A stretch of 64,000 nucleotides of DNA from Candidatus Equimonas faecalis (GCA_018066245.1 JAGHRT010000015.1:25878-89877), one strand, 5' to 3'; numbered from the stretch's first letter, positions 26,562 to 36,251 are shown. The notes: generated from the letters alone by a model not told the origin. Program-made: numbers and translations.

Positions 26562-28691
26562 ATGAAGCATATTCACTACCTCTTTATCATTCTGTTTACT
26601 TGCTTGTCCTGCGGTTCTCCTGAAAAAAGCGAGAAGCGGGGCGACTTCGCCATGGCCATCGGCGAATACTACGAAGCCGCCAACCGCTACAAGCAGGCCT
26701 ATCAGCGCACGCCCAACAAGGAACGCGAAAACCGCGGGCGGCGTGCCGTCAAGCAGGCCGAGGCATTCGCACGCTATGGCTACACGGCACGGGCGGCGGG
26801 AGCCTATCGCTCTGCCGTGCGCTACGAAAGCAATGATTCTCTGCTCCTGCGTAAGCTTGGCGACATGCTACGTATGCAAGGAGACTACAAGTCGGCGGCT
26901 CAGGCTTACCGGCAGTATCTGGACTCCGTACCCGGCGACACGCTCGCCCAAAAAGCCCTAAAAGGAGCCTTGGAAGCTCCAGAGCTCAAACAGAAGGGCA
27001 GTGCCTACACCGTGAAACAATCGCGGCTTTTCAACTCCAACCGTTCCGACTACTGCCCTGCCCTCACGCCCGACGGCGACCAGATATACTTCACCTCCAA
27101 TCGCAATGCAGCCACGGGCAACGAACTCTCCAACATCACGGGCCAACTTCCCTCCGACATATTTTGTGCGCGAAAGGACGAAAAGGGCCGCTGGAAGCCT
27201 GTGGAACAGGTGGAAGGTGCACTCAACTCAGCCCTTGATGAAGGCGCACCCGCTTTCTCGCCCGACGGCAAGACCATGTACTTCACCCTTTGTGAGGAAG
27301 ATGCCAACTATCCCCGCATGGCCAAGATAGCCACCTCTTCCCGTTCCGATGCCTCATGGGGAAAGCCCCAGGTTCTCAAGCTGACAAGCGACACCTTGTC
27401 GTCCTTTGCACATCCCGCCGTCAGCCCCGACGGACGTTGGCTCTATTTTGCCTCTGACATGCCGGGCGGCTACGGTGGCTTCGATTTGTGGCGATGCACC
27501 ATAGGCAACAAGGAACAGGGCGTGGTGGAAAACCTCGGCCCCGGCATCAACACGGCAGGCAACGAGGAATTTCCCGCCTTCCGACCCACCGGCGAACTCT
27601 ATTTCAGCAGCGACGGCATGGGCGGCATGGGCGGGCTCGACCTCTATCAATCCACCGAGGATTCCGTCAGCCACACTTGGCACACCGTCCATCTGCCTGC
27701 GCCCATGAACTCCCAAGGCGACGATTTCGGCATCACATTCGAAGGGCTCCACAACCGGGGATTTTTCTCCTCAAGCCGTAGCACAGGCGGACGCGGCTGG
27801 GATAAAATCTACGAGTTTTCCTTCCCCGAAAACCTCCTCACCGTCAAAGGCTGGGTATATGAGCAGGACGGCTACGAACTCCCCGCAGCCACAGTTTACA
27901 TGGTAGGTTCCGACGGCACTAACGTGAAGACCGGCGTACGTGCCGACGGCTCCTTTGAGCAACCTCTGAAGCCAGGCGTGGACTACATCCTCCTCGCCAC
28001 CTGTAAAGGCTACCTCAACATCCCCGAAAAGATCCACGCCGACACCGTGGAGGAAGAGCGGCAGTACGTCCTCCAATTCCCGCTGCCCAGCATCAGTATG
28101 CCCGTGCTCGTCCGCAACGTCTTCTATGAGTTCGACAAGGCCGACATCACGCCCGAGAGCGCAGAAGCACTCAACCGTCTCTCGCAGATGCTCAAGGAAA
28201 ACCCCAACGTAACCATTGAACTCTCTGCCCATTGCGACTTCCGCGGCGATTCGCTCTACAACCGTCGCCTCTCACAGCGACGCGCCGAGAGCGTGGTGCG
28301 CTATCTCGTCAGGAGCGGCATCGACAGCCTTCGCCTCACGCCGCTCGGCTATGGCAAGGACAAGCCCAAGACCATCAACAAGAAACTCACGGAAACCTAT
28401 TCCTGGCTCCACGAAGCCGACACCCTCACGCCTCAATACATACTTGCCACCGACAGCACCGGCCGTCCCCTTCTCGATTCCCTACAGCGCGAAGTGTGTC
28501 ATGCCCTCAACCGCCGCACCGAGTTCCGCGTCCTGCGTACCACCTACGGCCTGTTCGATGCACAGGGCCGCCTCATACCCTCGGCCATCAAAATGCCCGT
28601 TCCGAAGCCAACCGATGACGTCCCCACAGACGACAGCTACGACGAAGGAGCCCTGACTGACGAACAAGAAGACGTAGAATTTGAGTTTTAA
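26562..28691 (+). CDS. porE: PorE-like type IX secretion lipoprotein (TPR, beta-propeller, CRD, OmpA)
   Basis: The product has 709 residues. It has a lipobox LSCGS with Cys17, TPR-like helices (about 25-140), a PD40/WD40-type propeller (about 150-420, repeated CPALTPDGDQIYFTSN and FSPDGKTMYF motifs), a carboxypeptidase-regulatory-like module (about 425-510) and an OmpA peptidoglycan-binding domain (about 515-600, VFYEFDKADITPES...AHCDFRG). This is the architecture of PorE of Porphyromonas, which anchors type IX secretion parts to peptidoglycan. It continues with an acidic tail. The window's large cargo-like proteins with C-terminal tails fit an active type IX system. The symbol is by architecture only. 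Confidence 0.8.
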   Translation: MKHIHYLFIILFTCLSCGSPEKSEKRGDFAMAIGEYYEAANRYKQAYQRTPNKERENRGRRAVKQAEAFARYGYTARAAGAYRSAVRYESNDSLLLRKLGDMLRMQGDYKSAAQAYRQYLDSVPGDTLAQKALKGALEAPELKQKGSAYTVKQSRLFNSNRSDYCPALTPDGDQIYFTSNRNAATGNELSNITGQLPSDIFCARKDEKGRWKPVEQVEGALNSALDEGAPAFSPDGKTMYFTLCEEDANYPRMAKIATSSRSDASWGKPQVLKLTSDTLSSFAHPAVSPDGRWLYFASDMPGGYGGFDLWRCTIGNKEQGVVENLGPGINTAGNEEFPAFRPTGELYFSSDGMGGMGGLDLYQSTEDSVSHTWHTVHLPAPMNSQGDDFGITFEGLHNRGFFSSSRSTGGRGWDKIYEFSFPENLLTVKGWVYEQDGYELPAATVYMVGSDGTNVKTGVRADGSFEQPLKPGVDYILLATCKGYLNIPEKIHADTVEEERQYVLQFPLPSISMPVLVRNVFYEFDKADITPESAEALNRLSQMLKENPNVTIELSAHCDFRGDSLYNRRLSQRRAESVVRYLVRSGIDSLRLTPLGYGKDKPKTINKKLTETYSWLHEADTLTPQYILATDSTGRPLLDSLQREVCHALNRRTEFRVLRTTYGLFDAQGRLIPSAIKMPVPKPTDDVPTDDSYDEGALTDEQEDVEFEF

Positions 28692-28694
28692 ACT

Positions 28695-28724
28695 TTGTCA
28701 ATCCAAAATAAAATTGTAATTTTG
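28695..28724 (+). promoter_or_regulatory. Promoter of the tRNA-Pro gene
   Basis: TTG (28695-28697) and TAATTTTG (28717-28724) are 19 nt apart; the tRNA starts 57 nt later. The gap includes a short TTTGCCAATT repeat (28755-28778). Confidence 0.55.
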
Positions 28725-28781
28725 CACCTGCAAGTTGGCCTCCTCCTCTTATCCCAATTTGCCAATTCACTTATTTTCCAG

Positions 28782-28855
28782 CGGGGCGTAGCGCAGTCCG
28801 GTAGCGCACCTGGTTTGGGACCAGGTGGTCGCAGGTTCGAATCCTGTCGCCCCGA
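28782..28855 (+). tRNA. tRNA-Pro (anticodon TGG)
   Basis: 74 nt. The acceptor stem CGGGGCG pairs with CGCCCCG, the anticodon stem is CCTGG/CCAGG with loop TTTGGGA (anticodon TGG), and the T arm is CAGGTTCGAATCCTG. CCA is not encoded. The cloverleaf is complete. Confidence 0.97.
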
Positions 28856-28863
28856 CAAAATAG

Positions 28864-28909
28864 AAGAAAGGCTAAGATACCCATCCCCTTAGCCTTTCTT
28901 GTTTTTTTA
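28864..28909 (+). terminator. Intrinsic terminator after tRNA-Pro
   Basis: AAGAAAGGCTAAG pairs perfectly with CTTAGCCTTTCTT (13 bp), followed by a T-run GTTTTTTTAT. Confidence 0.9.
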
Positions 28910-28991
28910 TATATTACTGAGTTCTCTTCACGGCTCAGTGGAAAAAAGCTGGGGGCAGATACTTGAAATCAGCGAAGATTGCGTACATTTA

Positions 28992-29292
28992 CGCCATGAA
29001 TATGCTCGAATAACTCGCGCGTCTGGCTCTCCCGAAGGAACTCCTTGATTATTTCGATATTGTTAAGAGAGAGACCGAAGAGTCGGATAATCGGTACAAT
29101 GAGCATGACCATCCATTTGGATGTGCGCATGAATGCTTATCTTCAGAAGTCAGAGGAATACGAATCAAAGGGGTTTATGGAGCCGATAAGCATAACCGAC
29201 TTCTCCATTCACGACCACAAGGTAATTCTCCCCCTTCTGCGCCACTGGCGAGCCCTGCTTTTGACCAGACGGGAAGCAGGGCCGCCGTGAAC
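28992..29292 (+). pseudogene. Decayed N-terminal fragment of an ISAon1-like transposase
   Basis: Two pieces in different frames resemble the start of one transposase: LARLALPKELLDYFDIVK (from 29014) and, shifted by one base after about 29080, MTIHLDVRM...YESKGFMEPISITDFSIHDHKVILPLLRHW (to about 29270), the SKGF...DF.I motif of these proteins. A stop codon precedes the first piece and the rest of the transposase is missing. No terminal repeats could be assigned, so it is a relic beside the tRNA gene. Confidence 0.6.
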
Positions 29293-29307
29293 TGGCGGCG
29301 GACTAAG

Positions 29308-29378
29308 AAAAACTGTCCTACACTTGCGTCACAACGCTCGTATAGGACAGTTTTTACTGTGATATAGATTCGTTCCGT
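29308..29378. repeat. 22-bp periodic array with hairpin, three units
   Basis: CTGTCCTACACTTGCG (29313), CGCTCGTATAGGACAG (29335) and CTGTGATATAGATTCG (29357), spaced by TCACAA and TTTTTA and followed by TTCCGT. Units 1 and 2 are inverted, so AAAAACTGTCCTA (29308-29320) and TAGGACAGTTTTT (29343-29355) make a 13-bp stem that could end transcription in both directions. Unit 3 with its spacer is a near copy of 22539-22560. Confidence 0.7.
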
Positions 29379-29443
29379 CCCTTAAAGGGTGAGGTTGCGC
29401 CGGAGTGTATTACCGGCCACGCCTCTCCCCGAGGACGGGCGAT

Positions 29444-30307
29444 TTACAGCTTCTCAAACTGGGCGGTCAGACCGAGGATGGTGCAATAAGCCACTTTACC
29501 ATCCACGATGAAGGGGAGGCTGAATGAGTGGGGGCCATCTTCTTCATAGAAGTGCGGGCTTCTCCATTCCATTTCTTCCTCATTGCGGTCGCGCCAGTCT
29601 TTAAAGAGCTGGTCGGAGTAGGGCGTGTCTCCCCTGTTGTCGCATACGAGAAACTTCTCCGCATTGAAGTTGAGTTGGCCATTGGCACCGCTGCTTACCG
29701 TGCCCTGATAGCGCTCGCCGTATATGGGGATAATCAGATCGAATTTATTGCCGGAGATTTCTATGTATATGCGTGTGTTTTTCGTATCGCCCACATACCA
29801 GATCCAACGGCCCTGCACGCTGTTCACGTCCACCTGAGCGTTCTGCTTGGTCATAAGCATTCTTTCGCCCATGAAGCCCTGTTCGTCCTGAGTCTCAATG
29901 ACAATGGCCTTTCCACCTGCGAGTACGGAAATCCTGACGGTAGCGGGTTGCTTCATGTCCTCGTCAAGGGGGACTTCGATGATTTGATTGTTATTGTTGT
30001 AGTCGGGCTGATAGTTCTTCTGCGGAGTGAGAACGACGATGCCGTTTTTCTCGGTATAGGAGCCCACGACTTTGTGACGCATGAAGCGGTTGCCTTCGTA
30101 GTCCACGTCGCCATAGAGATAGGTGAACTCACGCTCAGTGAAGATAATCTGGGAGTAGTAGGAATCGGCGGCCATATCCCAGGAACCGATGAAAGCCTTG
30201 GTGCCGCCTTCCGAGTGAGAACCATTGTCGGCCGCATCATCGTCGCCGCAACTGAACAGGCTGAATGAAACAAGAGCCGCAAAGGCCAAAAGCAAATACT
30301 TTTTCAT
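29444..30307 (-). CDS. Lipoprotein of unknown function
   Basis: The product has 287 residues, with a signal sequence and lipobox LFSCGDDD (lipid-anchored, acidic +2 residues as in surface-exposed Bacteroidetes lipoproteins). The body has two similar halves, each beginning with G.W...D (KAFIGSWDMAADSYYS near 37 and VQGRWIWYVGDTKN near 165) and rich in beta strands, suggesting two lipocalin-like domains. No named family was recognised. It starts 36 nt after the stop of the large sialidase-like protein and is probably in its operon. Confidence 0.78.
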   Translation of the reverse strand: MKKYLLLAFAALVSFSLFSCGDDDAADNGSHSEGGTKAFIGSWDMAADSYYSQIIFTEREFTYLYGDVDYEGNRFMRHKVVGSYTEKNGIVVLTPQKNYQPDYNNNNQIIEVPLDEDMKQPATVRISVLAGGKAIVIETQDEQGFMGERMLMTKQNAQVDVNSVQGRWIWYVGDTKNTRIYIEISGNKFDLIIPIYGERYQGTVSSGANGQLNFNAEKFLVCDNRGDTPYSDQLFKDWRDRNEEEMEWRSPHFYEEDGPHSFSLPFIVDGKVAYCTILGLTAQFEKL

Positions 30308-30342
30308 GTTTTTTTAGTGTTAAAGGGGTTTATGTAAGTGGA

Positions 30343-33300
30343 TTACTGTTGTGCTATCTTCCAGACGTAGCGCTGGCCGTCGGCATTGATGACGAAGATA
30401 TGGGCTCCGGGGGCTTGCAGGGCCACGTTGAAGCGGTGGCCGCCGCCAAGTCTTTGCGACTGAAGTTCACGCCCGTCGATGCCGTACACCTTCATCGTGG
30501 CCTCCTTGACTTCGGAGGGCAGGATGACCTCGTAGTTTCTGTCGCCGCTGTGGTTGAGCATGAAATCGCCCTTCACGGCCTCGATGCCGACAACGGGGTC
30601 GTACATCACGTCGCAGGCGCACTTCTCCGTTTCGGACAGGCCAACATGGTCGGTTACTATGGTGTAGAAGTAATAGTAGGTGTCGGGCTGCTTCTCCACA
30701 AGCGTGGATTCGCCGTCGAACATCTCCTTGACGGGTTTGAAGTTCTGGTTGTCGGTGGACATATATACGTTGTACCAAGCCACGCCGGAGGATTCGTCGC
30801 TGCCGGACCACTGCACGAGGAGATGGTTCTCGTCGTAGTTGCTCACCAGATAGGCGGCACTGGAAGGCAAGTCGGTGTCGATGGCATTCACGAAGGTGTT
30901 GGTGACGATGGGAGCGTTGCCGTCGAAGACGATGGAAGCCTTATTGGCTATTTGCGTGCGGGTGGCAAGGCCGGCCTTCTGGCCCACGATGAAGGACACG
31001 AAGCCTTCGCCGCGGTGGCTGTCGTCGTTGGGCGGCAGGAAGCCGAGGTCGGGGTCTTCCTCCTCATCGAGGGTTTCGGGATTGAGAGTGATGAACATCC
31101 AGTTTACCACGCCCGTCTCCTTGTCCAGCTTGCCCGTAGTGCGAACGATGTAGGGCTTGGCGGGACGCATGTCGATGTCGAGGGCAAACTCGCTGCGCTG
31201 CTCGCCCGGCACGCTGACGAGGGTGTCGCCCCAGCCCACGGTGGTGAAGGCGAAGTCATCCAAATCCATCTTGGCAAGATCGAGGGTGTCGGTGACGAAC
31301 ACGGTGTGGGCGGGAGCCGTGGCTTCCTTCTTGTTTTCAAACAGGATGGTGTAGGGCATATTGCGGCTGGGCGCAATCCAGTGTACGCTGTCGGCGTCCA
31401 TATACTGCGAGGGGCCTATCATCTCGTTGGGGTCCCACGCTGAGGCTGTGGGGATGTTGGAGCTGTTTTTCGGTCCGCCCATGCAGCTCTTGCCGCCCAA
31501 CACGGCTCCAGCCATGCTGGAACCCATGCCGATAGAGGTGGCTGCAATATAGCCTATCTTGCCGATGGAGGAAAGACCCGCCGTGGCGCAGCTGAGACCG
31601 GTCATACCGAGGTTCATGGCAAGGTTGCCCCAACGGTCGTTGGCATCGTCGGTGCAAGCGCCATACACGGTTTTCAGAGTGCCCCAGGCACAGCCGCCGA
31701 AAGGTATGATGTCGATGACGGCATCTATCACACCCATGCCGATGTTGCTTAGCAGACACTCGGCCTGGGCACGCTTGGCGGCACCTCCGGCCTTGGCCTT
31801 CACCTCGCCGCGTGCCATGCGCTTGGCGGCCATATCCTCGGCTTCGTCGCTGAAGTCGCCCCAGCCCTGGTCAGCCCAGTACTTGATTTGAATATCCTTG
31901 GAGGTCTTCAGACGAATGTGTACATCGTGGCTGCTGCCGGCCTTGATGATGGGCACCTGGAAGGGATAGTAGCGCCATTCCTTGCCGTCCTCGTCCTTCA
32001 CGATGACATAGTCGCCGATGTCCTGCTTGAGCGTCTCGCGCACTTCGTCGAACATCTCGGGCGGTACGACTTCTTCGGTGAGGTTGGGCAGTTTGAAGTC
32101 AAAGTCTATGAGCTCCACTTCGAGGTCGGGATAGTGGGATATGAAGAAGTTCAGGGGCACGTTGTAGGCATCCACATTGCCCTTGTTGCCATACGACAGG
32201 GTGTGCGTGAGCCACTTGTTGTAGAGAATCTTGCCTCTGCCGCGAAATTCCATCCAGGGCTTTTCCTCGCGCGTCTCCTCAATGGTTACGGCATCGGCAA
32301 GCGTGGCATCGCCCACCTGGAGCGTCCAGCGACCCAGTTCGGCTTCCTCCACTTCAAACCATGCCTTCAGGATGCCGGGGCGTTCCTCCCATACCTGGCT
32401 GGCCTTTATGGTCTGGCCGTCACGAGTGAGCATGGGTGTCTGCTTGGCACTGATGGCACCGCCGGTGATGGTAGCCAGAATCTTACCCGTGTTGCCTATG
32501 CGGCGAGGCTGGATGTCGGAGAGGCCGGCCACCGTTACGCTCTTGGCGGCAGAGGCATAGGTCGTGGCGTTGCATGCTTGGAGCGACACTTGGTATTCGC
32601 CGGGCTTGTTGTAGCGATGGGTAGGTTGGGCGAGCGTGGAGGAGGTGCCGTCGCCGAATGTCCAGAGGAAGGTATCGCAGTCGGTGGAATGGTTGCTGAG
32701 AACCACGTCGCCCGTCTCTGTGGTGCAGATGTCGAAGTCAGCTACGGGCACACGGATGTCGCTGTCGGCGAAATCCACATCGGCCATGCCGTAGCCGTCG
32801 TTGCCATTGCCCGAGAGGTCGAGCAGGGTGTCGTCGAAGCCCAGGTTTATCTTCAAGCCCTCGGCCTTCTCTATGTTCTTGTAAAGATTGGCCCTGATTT
32901 CTTCTTCCGGAAGGGCACGGTTCCACAGGCGGAAATTGTCGATGGCGAAGGCTGCGTACTTGGAACCCCATCCATCGGGATTGCCCAGCACAATGGGGTT
33001 CCAGCCCCAGCCTATGGCCCCGTAGAAGTCCTGTTCCTCGGCCAGCACACCGTTCACGAAGAAGCGGGCCTTGTGGGTGGCCTCATCGTAGGTGAGGGCC
33101 AGATGGTACCATTTGCCCATCGTCAGGGCGGCAGATTTGCAAGTAAGGGTGAGGCGGTCGTCCTTTTCGTTGATCAACTGTGCCGCGAAGAAGCGGTCTT
33201 CGCTCCAATAGTCCTTGCTCCAGCCCAGACCGGTGCAATATAAATCATCCTGGTTGCTGTCGTGGCTCAGGTAGGCCATCGTGCTGCCATTGTCAGCCTT

Positions 33301-34878
33301 GTCTATTCTTGCCCACATCTCCATAGTCAGGGCTGTGCCGTGGAAGTTGCGGTTGTTCGGGATGACCACGCGGTTCTTGGCAAAGTCTTTATCCGTATAG
33401 GGAGCCACGGCGAGAACCTTGTCAGAATGACCGGGGGCGGACTCTGCCACTTCCCGACGATAAACTATTTCGTGACGCTCAGCACCATTGGAGCGATAGC
33501 GGATGAACCAGTGCGGCGTGCCGTTGCCGTCTATCTCCAAGTTTGTATAGAGGTTATTCCAAAAGCCCACGCCGTCAGGGCAGTGGGAGTCGTTGCACGA
33601 CACCTCGTCGATGGTTTGGAAGCCGTCGGTCGTCTTCACCCACGAATAGTCGTTGCCGGCCAGCCAGATGGTGCGGCCTGTGGGGTCGGTGGGGGCAAAG
33701 CAAAGCGTGTAGTCGGAGATATGGCCGCGCTTGTGGATGGTCTCCGTCCAGTCGGTCTGGCAGGCGAAAGTCTCGCCGCCGTCGTGGCTGTGGAAGATGA
33801 GGTTGCGGATTTCATACTGGCCGTAGCCGCCTGTCTCCGTCAAAATATAGACATCGTTGCCCCTCACCTTGAGGTAGGCATGCGGATTAGATTTGGGCTT
33901 ATACTGCTCTGTGCAGATTTGCTGCGCCGGAAGCCAGGTCTTTCCCCCGTCGGTGGAGCGATGAAGGGCCAGGTAGTAGGTGCCATCGTCCGCCGTGAGC
34001 TGTTCCTGGATTAGCGCATATATGCTGCTGCCCTCTATGGCCAGACAGCTCAGAGGCTCGCAGGCACTGTAATCTCCAGCCACCGTATCACCCTTTCGAT
34101 ACACTTTTCCGTCACTCGTTGTCAGTTCCGTGGCAATCTGGGTGGTAGTGAAGGGTTCGCCCTCGGCGGAAGTTACCGTCCACACCATTCTGTTATCCAA
34201 CCACCTGTCGTTCCAAATGGCCATGGCGGCCATCTTTTCCCCGTCGAAAGCGAAGGACTGCAAATCGGCATCGTAGGTTCCTCCCTCATACCGGCAGGTG
34301 ACGAGGGAATCGGCGAAGGTTTCGCCGCCGTCCGTAGAGTAGGCCACATGGAAGCCTGTCTCGCGCGGAAATGTCTGGTAGCACACGGCCACCTTGTTGC
34401 CCACGGCCTGCATGAAGGCGGCTCGCACGGAGTTCGTGGTTGCAGCCACTTGCTTCTTCTGGAACGACTTGCCGTCAGTCGAAGTCAGGCAGACAAGACC
34501 TTCCGCATCGCGGGCAACGATATGCACCTTGCCACCCGACACGCTCATATACTTCCACATACGCGTGTCAGGATTCCCTTGTTGCTTGACACCGGCAAGG
34601 GCGTACAAATCCACGGGGGCTTCCCATGTCAGGCCGAGATCGTTGGAGCGCCGGTACCACAGTCTGCCGACTCCGTCCACCTCTTCATCCGCCCAAAGCA
34701 GATGCAGGGTGCTCCCGTCGAGGGCAGTTTCCACGCGGCGCATTTCCACGTCGCTGCCTACGCCTGATGCGGCAGAAAGATTCTTGTAGCCATAATTACT
34801 GAACAACGGCTCCTGGGCATGAGCCGGGAAGGCTACGACAAAAAGAACAGCGGCAACGAGAAATTTTAACGCTTTCAT
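30343..34878 (-). CDS. Large T9SS cargo: sialidase-like repeats, LamG, PKD and conserved-repeat domains
   Basis: The product has 1511 residues from ATG 34878 (MKALKFLVAA, signal peptide ending AHAQ); upstream in-frame ATGs lack a signal peptide. Order: six-blade-like region with Asp boxes (YSTDGGETF, RSTDGGKTW, HSHDGGETF; about 20-480), a LamG/concanavalin domain (about 510-690, ALTMEMWARID), PKD (about 700-790, FLWTFGDGTSS), Ig-like modules, a Gly/Ala-rich hydrophobic stretch (about 1055-1140), a DPN-type conserved-repeat domain (about 1145-1320), FN3, and a C-terminal type A sorting domain. It is probably exported and attached to the surface. No sialidase catalytic Arg triad was confirmed, so it may be a binding protein. 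Confidence 0.85.
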   Translation of the reverse strand: MKALKFLVAAVLFVVAFPAHAQEPLFSNYGYKNLSAASGVGSDVEMRRVETALDGSTLHLLWADEEVDGVGRLWYRRSNDLGLTWEAPVDLYALAGVKQQGNPDTRMWKYMSVSGGKVHIVARDAEGLVCLTSTDGKSFQKKQVAATTNSVRAAFMQAVGNKVAVCYQTFPRETGFHVAYSTDGGETFADSLVTCRYEGGTYDADLQSFAFDGEKMAAMAIWNDRWLDNRMVWTVTSAEGEPFTTTQIATELTTSDGKVYRKGDTVAGDYSACEPLSCLAIEGSSIYALIQEQLTADDGTYYLALHRSTDGGKTWLPAQQICTEQYKPKSNPHAYLKVRGNDVYILTETGGYGQYEIRNLIFHSHDGGETFACQTDWTETIHKRGHISDYTLCFAPTDPTGRTIWLAGNDYSWVKTTDGFQTIDEVSCNDSHCPDGVGFWNNLYTNLEIDGNGTPHWFIRYRSNGAERHEIVYRREVAESAPGHSDKVLAVAPYTDKDFAKNRVVIPNNRNFHGTALTMEMWARIDKADNGSTMAYLSHDSNQDDLYCTGLGWSKDYWSEDRFFAAQLINEKDDRLTLTCKSAALTMGKWYHLALTYDEATHKARFFVNGVLAEEQDFYGAIGWGWNPIVLGNPDGWGSKYAAFAIDNFRLWNRALPEEEIRANLYKNIEKAEGLKINLGFDDTLLDLSGNGNDGYGMADVDFADSDIRVPVADFDICTTETGDVVLSNHSTDCDTFLWTFGDGTSSTLAQPTHRYNKPGEYQVSLQACNATTYASAAKSVTVAGLSDIQPRRIGNTGKILATITGGAISAKQTPMLTRDGQTIKASQVWEERPGILKAWFEVEEAELGRWTLQVGDATLADAVTIEETREEKPWMEFRGRGKILYNKWLTHTLSYGNKGNVDAYNVPLNFFISHYPDLEVELIDFDFKLPNLTEEVVPPEMFDEVRETLKQDIGDYVIVKDEDGKEWRYYPFQVPIIKAGSSHDVHIRLKTSKDIQIKYWADQGWGDFSDEAEDMAAKRMARGEVKAKAGGAAKRAQAECLLSNIGMGVIDAVIDIIPFGGCAWGTLKTVYGACTDDANDRWGNLAMNLGMTGLSCATAGLSSIGKIGYIAATSIGMGSSMAGAVLGGKSCMGGPKNSSNIPTASAWDPNEMIGPSQYMDADSVHWIAPSRNMPYTILFENKKEATAPAHTVFVTDTLDLAKMDLDDFAFTTVGWGDTLVSVPGEQRSEFALDIDMRPAKPYIVRTTGKLDKETGVVNWMFITLNPETLDEEEDPDLGFLPPNDDSHRGEGFVSFIVGQKAGLATRTQIANKASIVFDGNAPIVTNTFVNAIDTDLPSSAAYLVSNYDENHLLVQWSGSDESSGVAWYNVYMSTDNQNFKPVKEMFDGESTLVEKQPDTYYYFYTIVTDHVGLSETEKCACDVMYDPVVGIEAVKGDFMLNHSGDRNYEVILPSEVKEATMKVYGIDGRELQSQRLGGGHRFNVALQAPGAHIFVINADGQRYVWKIAQQ

Positions 34879-34955
34879 AGTCTTTGTCTTTTTAAGAGTT
34901 TTGTATTGGCGCAAGAAGCACCGTGAATAAAGTGGATAAATCCGTATTGACGCTG

Positions 34956-34963
34956 CAAAGGTA
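34956..34963 (-). promoter_or_regulatory. -7 element for the sialidase-like protein
   Basis: Minus-strand TACCTTTG about 78 nt upstream of the ATG at 34878. Confidence 0.5.
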
Positions 34964-35135
34964 CACTTTTTCACTCTCATAAAACTTCTCAAAAAGCATA
35001 AAGTGCCTGCCAATTCATACGAGCGACACTTTCATTTCGTACAAAACGACTCTCAAATCGTACAAAACGCCCACGCACAAGCCCTTCCGGACACTTTGTT
35101 TGCAAGGGAACAGCGGGCTTTCCGACAAAATACGC

Positions 35136-35143
35136 TAACTTTG
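35136..35143 (+). promoter_or_regulatory. -7 element for the AraC-type regulator
   Basis: TAACTTTG, 29 nt before the ATG at 35173. Confidence 0.5.
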
Positions 35144-35172
35144 CACCGCAAAACAACGGAAAGCCCCCACTT

Positions 35173-36246
35173 ATGCTCAAAACCCTTATCTGTTTCGTGC
35201 CCTTCGCAGTGTGCCTCTTTTGGTTTGCGGCCTTTGCCGCGTGCTACAGGAAGAGCGACGCGGCAAAGCGCACCCTCACATGGTTTCTCGCCACCTGCGT
35301 GGTGCTCTACTTCAACCACGGCTTATTCTTCACCGTGGGCATCCCTCAGAAGACGGAATGCGTGTGGGCCTTCTGTTCGCTGTCGGTGTATCCGCTATAT
35401 TATATTTATATTTGTGCCCTCGTGTGCCGACCGCTGAAGGCCTGGCACAAACTGCTGTTCCTCCTGCCCGCCGCATTGGTAGCCGCAGCTATGCTGCTGA
35501 CCGACGGACCGGCTCCGGAGACGGCCCGCAAGGTGATAAGCCTCGTCCAAATACCCCTCGTGTGCTATTTCGGATTTCGCAAGCTTCAGGCCTTCGACGC
35601 CAAACTGGCCGATACCTATGCCGACACCGAGGAGCACAGCACGGGAGAAATAAAGGGACTGCTGCTGGCCTTCTTCCTCATCTCGGCGCTCTCCATCGTA
35701 GCCTCCGTGCTGGGCAGACAGTTCTTTGCCGAGACCAACTGGCCTTATCTCGTCACGGCCGCCCTACCCTTCTCCGTGTTGCTCTATGTGCTGGGCTTTA
35801 TCGGCTTCGTGCGGCCGCACACTTCCTTACAGGATGACGATGAGAGCGCGGTACTTACGGCGCAGGACGAGGCCCTGCTGCCGGACTGTCAGCCAGAGGG
35901 ACTGGGGGCGAAGATAGAGGCGCTGATGAGCGAGGAACACCTCTTCCTCATGAAAGGTCTGAAGATAGACGACGTGGCAGGCCGGACAGGTTCGTGCCGC
36001 ACTTATGTATCCAATTATATCAACCAGAAGCACGGCTGCTCCTTCTCCGACTATATCAACCGCCAGCGCATTGCCCACGCCAAGACGCTCATGCAGAGAG
36101 ATGCCGGCGTCAAGATGTTGAGCGTGGCAATGAACTCCGGATTTTCCAGCGAGCAGTCGTTCTATCGCAACTTCCAGAAGTTTGAAGGCATGAAGCCCGC
36201 ACAGTGGCAGCTACAACAGAGTGAATCAAGGGGTCAGACCCCCTGA
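35173..36246 (+). CDS. Membrane-bound AraC-family transcription regulator
   Basis: The product has 357 residues. The first 220 residues hold six to seven membrane helices, the last about 110 an AraC-type DNA-binding domain with two helix-turn-helix units: KIDDVAGRTGSCRTYVSNYIN and MLSVAMNSGFSSEQSFYRNFQKFEGMKPAQW. This arrangement is common in Bacteroidetes, where the membrane part is thought to sense an envelope or lipid signal. The target genes are unknown; the sialidase-like operon is divergent from it (294-nt gap) and is the obvious candidate. A terminator hairpin overlaps its stop codon. Confidence 0.87.
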   Translation: MLKTLICFVPFAVCLFWFAAFAACYRKSDAAKRTLTWFLATCVVLYFNHGLFFTVGIPQKTECVWAFCSLSVYPLYYIYICALVCRPLKAWHKLLFLLPAALVAAAMLLTDGPAPETARKVISLVQIPLVCYFGFRKLQAFDAKLADTYADTEEHSTGEIKGLLLAFFLISALSIVASVLGRQFFAETNWPYLVTAALPFSVLLYVLGFIGFVRPHTSLQDDDESAVLTAQDEALLPDCQPEGLGAKIEALMSEEHLFLMKGLKIDDVAGRTGSCRTYVSNYINQKHGCSFSDYINRQRIAHAKTLMQRDAGVKMLSVAMNSGFSSEQSFYRNFQKFEGMKPAQWQLQQSESRGQTP

Positions 36247-36251
36247 TTCAC
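36221..36251. terminator. Hairpin across the stop of the AraC gene
   Basis: GTGAATCA (36221) pairs with TGATTCAC (36244), with GGGG/CCCC inside. The stop TGA is in the 3' arm. It is between convergent genes. Confidence 0.6.

Noticed and set aside
29045..29290. Small ORF as an intact gene
   Set aside because: Its second half is a transposase fragment and the preceding fragment is in another frame; treated as part of the pseudogene.
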